Positions 1 through 5,501 of a stretch of 7,911 bases of DNA are shown one piece after another. The position numbers and the translations under genes were made by a program. The stretch's first letter is position 1, and the number at the start of each line of letters is the position of its first letter. The stretch is from JBHJGU01 sp050331475 (GTDB taxonomy: Bacteria > Pseudomonadota > Alphaproteobacteria > Caulobacterales > Maricaulaceae): positions 1 to 7,911 of the forward strand of contig JBHJGU010000154.1 of NCBI GenBank assembly GCA_050331475.1, given 5' to 3'. The notes beneath the pieces were generated by a model that worked only from the letters and a program-made list of their open reading frames with translations, did no database searches and was not told the DNA's origin.

Positions 1-15
1 AAAACCAACACACAA

Positions 16-118
16 TCGCGAGGAGCCGCAGGCGACGCGGCGATCCAGGCCTGGTTTCCGCTTGGCGCCAACGTTTCCTGGATCGCCGCGTCGGCCCAAA
101 GGCCTCCTCGCGATGACG
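16..118. repeat. Palindromic repeat element, copy A
   Basis: Two arms (16-49 and 77-113) form a long imperfect inverted repeat. The outer part (TCGCGAGGAG) and the inner part (GACGCGGCGATCCAGG) pair perfectly, with about seven mismatched bases between them. The loop (50-76) contains CCGCTTGGC at 58-66. The right arm, 77-119, is identical over 43 bases to 520-562 in copy B. This is the layout of dispersed palindromic elements found between genes in many alphaproteobacteria; family membership is inferred. The minus-strand GIY-YIG gene ends two bases before it, so a transcript from that gene would run into the hairpin. Beyond it the minus strand reads TTGTGTGTTGGTTTT, a moderately U-rich tail, so it might also terminate transcription. 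Confidence 0.85.
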
Positions 119-120
119 TT

Positions 121-423
121 TTAGGGACAGGCGATGTCGTCAAACAAATCTCGCCACGTGGGATTAAGGGCTTTAATCCTTGCAAGCTTCTTTGCGCGAG
201 AGCCCGCCTTCAATTGCTTTTCCCGTAGAATTGCTGGCGTCATCTCGTCATAGAGTTCGTAGTAAACGAGCGCTACACACCTGTACCGAGCCGCAAAACC
301 ACCGCTTTCACCGCTGCGATGGGCATGGACGCGCGCGACCAAGTCAGAGGTTACGCCGACATAAAGCGTGCCATTGCGACCGCTCGCCATAATGTAGACG
401 GCGGGTCGTTTGTCCATCGTCAT
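121..423 (-). CDS. Small GIY-YIG (URI-domain) nuclease-like protein
   Basis: This 100-residue protein is essentially one GIY-YIG domain, the usual size for stand-alone bacterial members of the URI-like group (COG2827 type). The GIY half is AVY (8-10) and the YIG half is YVG (21-23) in the segment TLYVGVT. An Arg-His segment (R31, H33, H35) follows, then RYRCVALVYYE (46-56), the REKQLK helix with the probable metal-binding Glu68, and the C-terminal NPTWRDL (87-93). All expected catalytic positions look intact, so it is probably a folded, potentially active nuclease; the cellular role of these small proteins is not established. Start choice is open: ATG codons lie at 423 and 417, and neither has a well-spaced ribosome binding site (GAGG is 12 bases upstream of the first). 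It sits alone between two copies of a palindromic repeat, suggesting mobility or an association with the repeat. Confidence 0.9.
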   Translation of the reverse strand: MTMDKRPAVYIMASGRNGTLYVGVTSDLVARVHAHRSGESGGFAARYRCVALVYYELYDEMTPAILREKQLKAGSRAKKLARIKALNPTWRDLFDDIACP

Positions 424-456
424 ACCATTTCTTAGCCTCAGCCATTGTTGCCGACA

Positions 457-562
457 TCATTGCGAGGCCCTTTAGGGCCGCGGCAATCCAGAACACCGTT
501 GAGCCAAGCGGAGCCGTCGCCTGGATCGCCGCGTCGGCCCAAAGGCCTCCTCGCGATGACGT
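457..562. repeat. Palindromic repeat element, copy B
   Basis: The left arm (457-491) and right arm (519-561) form an imperfect inverted repeat around a loop (492-518). The right arm is identical over 43 bases to the right arm of copy A. The left arm has diverged: it has TCATTGCGAGG and GGCAATCCAG where copy A has TCGCGAGGAG and GGCGATCCAGG. The loop carries GCCAAGCGG (503-511), the reverse complement of the loop core in copy A, so the two copies have opposite polarity by their loops. The stop codon of the minus-strand pentapeptide/LRR gene abuts the element at 563. Together the two copies bracket the GIY-YIG gene. Confidence 0.85.
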
Positions 563-1114
563 CTATCTCTCAATCGGCCGTCCCTTCGCATCCCGCCCGA
601 TGGTGGCGTAGGCCTCCGCCGTCGCGCCCCAAATGTCCGGCACATGCCGCACGGGCGTCAGGTCGGCGACTTGGGTGTTGTGGAGATCAAGGGATCGCAG
701 GTTTGCGAGGGTTTTGAGGGGGGCGAGGTCACTAATTTTCGTGCCATTTAGATCTATTCTAAATACAAACTCGCACGCCCTGGGATCGGGCGTTTCCCCG
801 CGCAAAATCATCTCGCGCACGTCGTCTTCGCTCAGTTGGCGGACAGCGTTGGCGGCGGACAGATCAGCGGTTTCGTTGAAGGCCGCCGCCCCGACCAACG
901 CGCCCTTAAAACTCGAGCCGGAAAAATCGACATGGCTGAGATCATCCTCGCCGAAATCGACGTCATCGAAATTGCGATCTTGAAAATCGGTCGCTGGGTC
1001 TAAGCCCGCCGCCTCGATAAACGCGCTGAAGAGCGGCGTCTCCTCATCCTCCGCCACCCGCAACCCAAGCAGCGCGCGCGCCAGGCGGTCTCGCTGAACA
1101 TCGGGCTCCGGCAT
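563..1114 (-). CDS. Pentapeptide-repeat plus leucine-rich-repeat protein
   Basis: This is a 183-residue soluble protein with no signal peptide or membrane span. Counting from the ATG at 1114, hydrophobic core residues fall exactly every five positions: F44, F49, F54, L59, F64, F69, V74, F79. That is the pattern of a right-handed pentapeptide-repeat helix, about two coils long. After a short acidic linker, residues 120-155 hold two SDS22/internalin-like leucine-rich repeats (LNGTKISDLAPL, then LDLHNTQVADLTPV). Both modules are protein-interaction scaffolds, and no catalytic motif is visible. A GTG at 1117 lies directly before the ATG. I chose the ATG because it forms TGATG with the stop of the upstream gene (one base shared) and has a G-rich stretch seven bases upstream. 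The gene is almost certainly translationally coupled to the 319-residue protein. The function is unknown; a regulatory or effector-adaptor role would be speculation. Confidence 0.8.
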   Translation of the reverse strand: MPEPDVQRDRLARALLGLRVAEDEETPLFSAFIEAAGLDPATDFQDRNFDDVDFGEDDLSHVDFSGSSFKGALVGAAAFNETADLSAANAVRQLSEDDVREMILRGETPDPRACEFVFRIDLNGTKISDLAPLKTLANLRSLDLHNTQVADLTPVRHVPDIWGATAEAYATIGRDAKGRPIER

Positions 1115-2073
1115 CACGACGCCCCCGGCTCCGGCGCATTGCGAGCGGGGATCCGCAGCGTTTCGATGTCGCGATCCTGCTTCGCGCTCAGAAGCAGTTT
1201 TTCGAGCGCGATCTCCTCCATTTTCCGCCGACGCTTCTCGCGCTTGCGCCCCGGCAGGGCGGATGCAGGTTCAGCCGCCTCTTCCGCCCGGCGGACCGGA
1301 CGGCGCCCCCGCGCCCGCCAGGTCACCTTCACCGCGCAGCCGTGATCGTCGCTTACGGGCACGATATCGAAGACCGTGGTCAGTTGGGTGAACAGATTGG
1401 GATAAAGCGCGCCGCGTTCCGCATCCGGCTCGACCGTGATCTCCAAGCTCGTGGGGTCGGACGAACAATCGATCCAATAACCCTGTTTCAGGCGGTGGCC
1501 CCTAATGGCGACAGGCTCTATGTCCTCTTTCCAAATAATCTCGGTGAAAGCGTCGATCGAATCCTGATCCTGTTCGGTGAGCGTCTGCTTCTTGGAGGCG
1601 AAAAGCTTCAAGGTCGCATCGATGGGCAGGCCCAGCGTCGCTAAAACCCTGGAGACCGACACGCCGGCTTCGCCTTCCACGGCGGCGGCTTTAAGGCCAT
1701 GTTTGTCGACCGCTTGGGCGACTTTGCGGACATCCTCGCGGGTGACCGTCGCCACATTGGGATTAAATTCGCGACGGAAATCCGCGTGCTGCGGGCCCAG
1801 CGCCGTGGCCGAGCAGTTTTGGAGCTCAAACTCGATCACACCGTTGCAAAATTCGTAGTCATGACGGGCCGGAGGGTCCCCCGCCCCTGGCGTCGGCACG
1901 TCGATCTCAATCCGCCGAAAGCTGACGTCGAACTGACAGACAAGCTCGTAATTGCTGCCCGGGGCGGTGGTGTAGGTCAAAGTGGGGCGAACCGCGCGCT
2001 CGAGCGCCCGATCGATGCTGGCCAAAAGCCGCTCGACATCCTCTTTGCTGACCTGATCGCCGAACCATCCCAT
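1114..2073 (-). CDS. Hypothetical protein with basic C-terminal tail
   Basis: I do not recognise this 319-residue family. There is no signal peptide or membrane span, so it is probably cytoplasmic. The N-terminus (about 10-30) looks helical. Residues 31-110 have alternating hydrophobic, beta-like segments (LTYTT, YELVCQFDVSFRRIEIDV, GVIEFELQNCSA). Residues 111-180 look helical, and 185-252 return to beta-like segments ending in CAVKVTWRARG. The tail, about 253-300, is very rich in Arg, Lys and Glu (RGRRPVRR, then KREKRRRKMEE) and could bind nucleic acid or a partner. There are several Cys (46, 76, 87, 203, 246) but no clear metal site. The ATG at 2073 has no good Shine-Dalgarno. Its stop overlaps the start of the pentapeptide/LRR gene, so the two likely act together. 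It lies just past the probable thiolase terminator, implying its own promoter, which I could not identify. Confidence 0.75.
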   Translation of the reverse strand: MGWFGDQVSKEDVERLLASIDRALERAVRPTLTYTTAPGSNYELVCQFDVSFRRIEIDVPTPGAGDPPARHDYEFCNGVIEFELQNCSATALGPQHADFRREFNPNVATVTREDVRKVAQAVDKHGLKAAAVEGEAGVSVSRVLATLGLPIDATLKLFASKKQTLTEQDQDSIDAFTEIIWKEDIEPVAIRGHRLKQGYWIDCSSDPTSLEITVEPDAERGALYPNLFTQLTTVFDIVPVSDDHGCAVKVTWRARGRRPVRRAEEAAEPASALPGRKREKRRRKMEEIALEKLLLSAKQDRDIETLRIPARNAPEPGAS

Positions 2074-2126
2074 GGGGCGAAACTTGCACGCCCGTTCTGC
2101 ACGAGTCCAGGCGGTTAAACGGCGAA

Positions 2127-2149
2127 CGCCCTCCGGGAGCCGGAGGGCG
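2127..2149 (-). terminator. Probable rho-independent terminator of the thiolase gene
   Basis: A perfect 10-bp stem (CGCCCTCCGG at 2127-2136 with CCGGAGGGCG at 2140-2149) closes on a 3-base loop. It lies 57 bases beyond the thiolase stop. Read on the minus strand the stem is followed by TTCGCCGTTTAA, an interrupted T-rich tail like those often seen in GC-rich alphaproteobacteria. The lack of a clean T-run lowers confidence. Confidence 0.6.
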
Positions 2150-2206
2150 CTCTTAACACTCTTAACGCTTCAGCGGCGGGACCCGCCCGCCACTGTGTGG
2201 AGTTGG

Positions 2207-3397
2207 TTACGGGCGTTCAATCGCCACGGCCGTGGCTTCCCCGCCGCCAATGCACAAGCTGGCGACGCCTTTCTTGACGTCCCGCGCCTGCATGGCCGCG
2301 ATCAGGGTCGCCATGATCCGCGCGCCGCTGGCGCCAATAGGGTGGCCGAGCGCGCACGCGCCGCCATTCACATTGACCTTGTCGTGGGGGATGTCCAGAT
2401 CGCGCATGGCGATCATGGGGACGACGGCGAAGGCCTCGTTAATCTCCCACAAATCCACGTCTTCGGTGGACCAGCCGGCCTTCTCCAACACCTTCTTCAT
2501 GGCCGGCACCGGCGCGGTGGTGAAGTATTTCGGCTCGTGGGCGTGGGCGGCGGTGGCGACCAACTTGGCCAAGGGCGTGAGCCCGCGCTTGTCCGCCTCG
2601 GACTGGCGCATCATCACCAAGGCCGCCGCGCCGTCGGAAATCGCGGACGCATTCGCGGCCGTCACCGTGCCGTCCTTGTTAAAGGCGGGCTTGAGTTGGG
2701 GGATTTTGTCAGGCCGGGCGTTGCGGGGCAGTTCGTCGGTGTCCACCACAATGTCGCCCTTGCGGGTCTTCACAGTGACCGGGGTGATTTCACGTTTGAA
2801 GTCGCCGTTCTCCGTAGCCTGTTGCGCGCGCGCCAGGGTTTCAAGCGCATAGGCGTCCTGCGCCTCGCGGGTGAATTGGTATTCCGTGGCGATCATGTCC
2901 GCGAACACGCCCATGGGCGCGCCGTCATAGGCGTCTTCCAGGCCGTCTTGCGCCATGTGGTCCTTGAGGACGTCATGGCCGTATTTTACGCCGGTGCGGT
3001 GCTTGGCCAGCATATGCGGCGCGTTGGACATGCTTTCCATGCCGCCGGCGACGATGACGTCCGCCTCCCCGGTCAGAAGCGCGGAGCGGGCCATGATGGC
3101 GGCCTGCATGCCTGAGCCGCACATCTTGTTCAGCGTGGTGGCTTCGGCTGAGAGCGGCAGCCCCGCTTTGACGCCGGCTTGACGCGCGGGCGCTTGGCCT
3201 TGGCCCGCGGGCAGGACATTGCCCATATAGATATGCTCGACCGCGTCGCCCTCGAGGCCCGCATCCTCGAGCGCCGCCTTCACCGCGGCCGCGCCCAATT
3301 CATTGGCGCTAAAGCTTCCCAACTCGCCCATCAAGCCGCCCATGGGCGTGCGGGCCAAACCTACAATGACAACCGGGTCTTGATCACTCGCAGACAT
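2207..3397 (-). CDS. Acetyl-CoA acetyltransferase (thiolase II)
   Basis: This 396-residue protein is the normal length for a biosynthetic-type thiolase. It interconverts two acetyl-CoA with acetoacetyl-CoA plus CoA in the cytoplasm, feeding fatty-acid or ketone-body degradation, polyhydroxyalkanoate synthesis or branched-chain acyl metabolism. All catalytic elements are present: nucleophile Cys93 in LNKMCGSGMQA, the NEAF motif starting at Asn320, His352 in GGACALGHPIGASGAR, and Cys382 in LCIGGGEA. The thiolase N-terminal signature IVGLARTPMG is at 11-20. The ATG start is supported by GGAG (minus strand, complement of 3405-3408) seven bases upstream. No phaB or phaC reductase/synthase or beta-oxidation partner lies beside it, so the sequence does not decide between atoB-like and phaA-like roles and I give no symbol. 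It is divergent from the small membrane peptide and CPBP protease genes, sharing with them a 172-base intergenic region that carries an 18-base palindrome. Confidence 0.96.
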   Translation of the reverse strand: MSASDQDPVVIVGLARTPMGGLMGELGSFSANELGAAAVKAALEDAGLEGDAVEHIYMGNVLPAGQGQAPARQAGVKAGLPLSAEATTLNKMCGSGMQAAIMARSALLTGEADVIVAGGMESMSNAPHMLAKHRTGVKYGHDVLKDHMAQDGLEDAYDGAPMGVFADMIATEYQFTREAQDAYALETLARAQQATENGDFKREITPVTVKTRKGDIVVDTDELPRNARPDKIPQLKPAFNKDGTVTAANASAISDGAAALVMMRQSEADKRGLTPLAKLVATAAHAHEPKYFTTAPVPAMKKVLEKAGWSTEDVDLWEINEAFAVVPMIAMRDLDIPHDKVNVNGGACALGHPIGASGARIMATLIAAMQARDVKKGVASLCIGGGEATAVAIERP

Positions 3398-3519
3398 CAG
3401 CGTTCTCCATTCTCATGCGCTTTGGCGCGTGCGTGACGGGGCGGATCATCGCTGAGCGCGCTTGAGCGTCAAGGGGGCGATGGAGCATCGATGGCTGCGC
3501 CGCCGGTGTCCGGTGAGCC

Positions 3520-3537
3520 GCTAGGTCATGACCTAGC
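3520..3537. promoter_or_regulatory. 18-bp perfect palindrome, operator-like
   Basis: GCTAGGTCATGACCTAGC is a perfect, spacer-free 18-base palindrome between the divergent thiolase and membrane-protein genes. About 0.03 such sites would be expected by chance in a random window of this length. It is compact with no loop, which suits a dimeric transcription factor rather than an RNA hairpin. Its centre is about 41 bases upstream of the ATG at 3570 and about 131 bases upstream of the thiolase start. A GATAAA hexamer at 3556-3561 could be a -10 element, which would put the palindrome near -40 for the plus-strand genes, a typical activator position. The regulator is not identifiable from this window. 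Confidence 0.55.
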
Positions 3538-3551
3538 CCTAATCCATAGGG
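3537..3551. promoter_or_regulatory. Second dyad adjoining the 18-bp palindrome
   Basis: CCCTA and TAGGG flank a 5-base spacer (ATCCA), directly abutting the larger palindrome. Both dyads carry CCTA/TAGG half-sites, so this may be a weaker second binding site for the same regulator. The dyad is short and could be chance. Confidence 0.3.
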
Positions 3552-3569
3552 GCATGATAAACGGATTGG

Positions 3570-3686
3570 ATGGAAGTCAGTCTTGAAGCGTTTATTTGGC
3601 TCACTCTCGGTTTCCCTGCGTTTTGCGGGCTTATGCTGCTCGTCTTTATGGGGTGGATCAAACGCGAGGATCGGCGCAAGGTCTGA
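3570..3686 (+). CDS. Putative 38-residue single-span membrane peptide
   Basis: The ORF runs from the ATG at 3570 to TGA at 3684-3686. The peptide starts MEVSLEAF, has a hydrophobic stretch from about residue 8 to 30 (IWLTLGFPAFCGLMLLVFMGW, shown in part) and ends in the charged tail IKREDRRKV. That is one transmembrane helix with a positive cytoplasmic end (N-out, C-in by the positive-inside rule). A weak ribosome binding site (GGA, four bases before ATG) is present. It fills most of the space between the operator-like palindrome and the CPBP protease gene, whose ATG follows 22 bases after its stop, so the two could be co-transcribed. Such short ORFs are often missed by gene callers. It has no recognised family, and chance is possible, but the clean hydrophobic-plus-basic layout supports it. 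Confidence 0.5.
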   Translation: MEVSLEAFIWLTLGFPAFCGLMLLVFMGWIKREDRRKV

Positions 3687-3708
3687 ACGGCTTGTGGCTT
3701 AGAGCGTG

Positions 3709-4218
3709 ATGAGCGAGCGGTCCTTGGGCCCCCAATGGCCCCATTGGTTGACGGCCTGGCCCACCGCCCGCGGGTGGCGACAGGCGGCGATGCTGAGCGG
3801 GCTGTTTCTGGCGATCGCGTTCGCCATCGGAGCGGTCAGCGGGCTTTACGCGTGGGCGCCGCGGGTCGAGTTTAGCTTCTGGCTTGCCGCGCCGGGGTAT
3901 TGGATCATCCCGGCGCTCGCCGAAGAGGCGGTGTTTCGCGGGCTCCTCTGTCCCAGCGTCGAAATCGCCGCGCTCACGGCGCGCACTATGACGCTGAGTG
4001 CGCTGTCGCTCGGCGCTTTCATTCTTTGGCATCCGTTCCAATTTTGGCTCGGCCTGCCCCACGCCCAGCCGGTTTTCGCCGATCCGGTTTTTCTCACGAT
4101 CGTCGCCGGGCTGGGCGGGGTCTGCATGGCTTTGCGCGCGCGCACCGGATCGCTCTGGCCCTGCGTCGCCGTGCATGGACTCTTGGTGATCGGCTGGAAG
4201 GGACTTTTAGGCGGGTAA
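3709..4218 (+). CDS. CPBP-family intramembrane metalloprotease
   Basis: This 169-residue integral membrane protein belongs to the CPBP (CAAX protease and bacteriocin-processing, Abi) family. Numbered from the ATG, the first motif EExxxR is E72-E73-R77 in EEAVFRG. The second motif, FxxxH, is FILWH ending at His108. A third His, H156 in VAVHGLL, completes the expected active-site set, so it should be catalytically competent. Hydrophobic segments lie at about 26-49, 59-71, 95-109, 124-142 and 151-165. It is shorter than many members (200-300 residues), with a reduced N-terminal part. The family cleaves prenylated proteins in eukaryotes; bacterial members are linked to bacteriocin self-immunity and peptide processing, and the substrate here is unknown. 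GTG at 3706 immediately precedes the ATG; I chose the ATG because the AGAG at 3701-3704 is too close to the GTG. It converges with mnmA, 31 bases apart. Confidence 0.88.
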   Translation: MSERSLGPQWPHWLTAWPTARGWRQAAMLSGLFLAIAFAIGAVSGLYAWAPRVEFSFWLAAPGYWIIPALAEEAVFRGLLCPSVEIAALTARTMTLSALSLGAFILWHPFQFWLGLPHAQPVFADPVFLTIVAGLGGVCMALRARTGSLWPCVAVHGLLVIGWKGLLGG

Positions 4219-4249
4219 GTCGGCCCGTTGAGGCCGCTCGATCACAAGG

Positions 4250-5431
4250 TCAGGCCGCCTCGGCTTCCCAAACCGGCGTCGTCGCCTTGATCCAGCCTCC
4301 ACCAAGCACGCGCAGCCCGTCCACGGCGTCGTAGAACACCCCGGCTTGGCCCGGCGCGACCCCGTCCTCAGGGGCGTCCAGGCGCAAAGCGAGACCGGTC
4401 TCGGTCCGGCTGATCCGGCCGAGAACCGGCGGCCGAGTCGATCGCACTTTCACCCGAACTGGGACATTCTCCAGCGCGTCATAATTCGCATCACCGAGCC
4501 AATTGACCTCGCCTACCGCGACCTCGGCCACGCCCAACGCCTCGCGAGGGCCGACGAGAACCCGCGCGTTCGGCGCATCGAGCTTAACCACGAATAAGGG
4601 CTCGCCCGTAGCGATCCCAAGGCCGCGCCGTTGCCCCACCGTGTAGCGGATCACGCCGTCATGGCGGCCCATCACCCGACCATCAATGTGCACGATCTCT
4701 CCGGGCTCGGCGGCGCCCGGCCGCAATCGTTCGACAATGTCCACATAACGGCCCTCAGGCACGAAGCAGATGTCTTGGCTGTCCGGCTTGGCCGCGACCG
4801 GTAGGGCGAATTCGGCGGCGAGATCGCGCACGGCGTCCTTCTTCAGATCGCCCAGCGGGAACCGCAGATAATCGAGCTGAGCGCGGGTGGTGGCGAACAG
4901 AAAGTAGGATTGGTCCCGATCGGGATCGACGGCGCGGCGCAATTCCGGCCCGGCGGGTCCCAGAGCGCGACGAATATAATGCCCCGTCGCCAAGCAATCC
5001 GCGCCCAAATCCTTCGCCGTCTCCAAAAGGTCGCGGAACTTCACCCGCTCATTGCAGCGCACGCACGGGATCGGCGTCGCGCCGGCCAAATAGGTGTCGG
5101 CGAAATCCTCCATCACCGCATCGCGAAACCGACTTTCATAGTCGAGCACGTAATGGGGAATCCCGATGCGATCGGCGACCTGACGGGCGTCGTGAATGTC
5201 TTGGCCCGCACAGCAGGCGCCCTTTTTTTTGATCGCCGCGCCATGATCATAAAGCTGTAAGGTCAGCCCGATCACTTCATAGCCTTCGCGCGCCAACAAA
5301 GCGGCCGTTACCGAGCTGTCCACCCCGCCAGACATGGCGGCGACCACGCGGGTCGCTTGGGGCGGCTTGGCGAAGCCTAAGGAATTCAACCCGGCGGCGG
5401 ACGCCGGAGATGCGGTGTCTATATCGGTCAC
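4250..5431 (-). CDS. mnmA: tRNA-specific 2-thiouridylase MnmA
   Basis: MnmA activates U34 of tRNA Lys, Glu and Gln with ATP and replaces its 2-oxygen by sulfur delivered through a sulfur relay, producing s2U in the wobble position. Numbered from the GTG start, the PP-loop is SGGVDSS (34-40), the tRNA/ATP region has GHY near 150-152 and DQSYFLF (173-179), the two catalytic cysteines are C126 in CVRCNERVKF and C222 in DSQDICFVPEGRY, and GQRRGLGIA (266-274) marks the central domain, followed by the C-terminal beta-barrel. At 393 residues it is normal for the family. Start: an in-frame TTG at 5455 would add eight residues, but GTG at 5429-5431 has a strong GGGGGAGG site (5438-5445) six bases upstream, so I prefer GTG. 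It carries Cys123 in a CxxC arrangement where the E. coli enzyme has Asp. It follows flgL by 70 bases in the same direction and may share its transcript. Confidence 0.96.
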   Translation of the reverse strand: MTDIDTASPASAAGLNSLGFAKPPQATRVVAAMSGGVDSSVTAALLAREGYEVIGLTLQLYDHGAAIKKKGACCAGQDIHDARQVADRIGIPHYVLDYESRFRDAVMEDFADTYLAGATPIPCVRCNERVKFRDLLETAKDLGADCLATGHYIRRALGPAGPELRRAVDPDRDQSYFLFATTRAQLDYLRFPLGDLKKDAVRDLAAEFALPVAAKPDSQDICFVPEGRYVDIVERLRPGAAEPGEIVHIDGRVMGRHDGVIRYTVGQRRGLGIATGEPLFVVKLDAPNARVLVGPREALGVAEVAVGEVNWLGDANYDALENVPVRVKVRSTRPPVLGRISRTETGLALRLDAPEDGVAPGQAGVFYDAVDGLRVLGGGWIKATTPVWEAEAA

Positions 5432-5437
5432 ACTTAG

Positions 5438-5445
5438 CCTCCCCC
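5438..5445 (-). promoter_or_regulatory. Ribosome binding site fixing the mnmA start
   Basis: On the minus strand this reads GGGGGAGG, a near-perfect Shine-Dalgarno, followed by CTAAGT and then GTG at 5431. The placement rules in the GTG start and makes the upstream in-frame TTG at 5455 unlikely, because that would put this site inside the coding region. Its first two bases also belong to a 7-bp hairpin (5444-5464). Confidence 0.75.
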
Positions 5446-5464
5446 GCAGGGTCAAGGCCTGCGG
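5444..5464 (-). other. Small hairpin at the mnmA ribosome binding site
   Basis: CCGCAGG (5444-5450) and CCTGCGG (5458-5464) form a perfect 7-bp stem around a 7-base loop. In the minus-strand transcript it lies in the flgL-mnmA gap, and its 3' side ends in the first Gs of the mnmA Shine-Dalgarno. It could mildly modulate ribosome access or stabilise the 3' end of flgL mRNA. There is no U-run after it, so it is not a terminator. Function is speculative. Confidence 0.3.
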
Positions 5465-5501
5465 CGAACATCAAAGCGAGCGATATAGGCGATCGCGGCG
5501 G

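Noticed and set aside
2153..2165. Possible CtrA-type site (two TTAA boxes)
   Set aside because: The spacing is five bases, not the seven expected for TTAA-N7-TTAA, and it lies downstream of a gene rather than in a promoter.
2072..3115. 347-codon plus-strand ORF antisense to the thiolase gene
   Set aside because: The opposite strand encodes a full-length thiolase with every catalytic motif. The plus-strand translation is low-complexity, rich in Arg, Gly and His, a typical GC-rich shadow frame.
3522..3533. AGGTCATGACCT core matches the palindromic nuclear-receptor response element
   Set aside because: That element is a eukaryotic regulatory site. In a bacterial intergenic region the match is coincidental, and a bacterial dimeric regulator is the sensible reading.
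3658..4176. 172-codon minus-strand ORF opposite the CPBP gene
   Set aside because: The plus strand has the conserved EExxxR, FxxxH and His motifs with membrane helices. The minus-strand product is a charged low-complexity sequence.
4221..4236. Hairpin CGGCC/GGCCG between the convergent CPBP and mnmA genes
   Set aside because: It has only five base pairs and no T-run on either strand, too weak to call a terminator.
5432..5455. TTG at 5453-5455 as the mnmA start
   Set aside because: It would place the strong GGGGGAGG ribosome binding site inside the coding region and add eight residues with no family similarity that I can see. GTG at 5431 fits the site perfectly.
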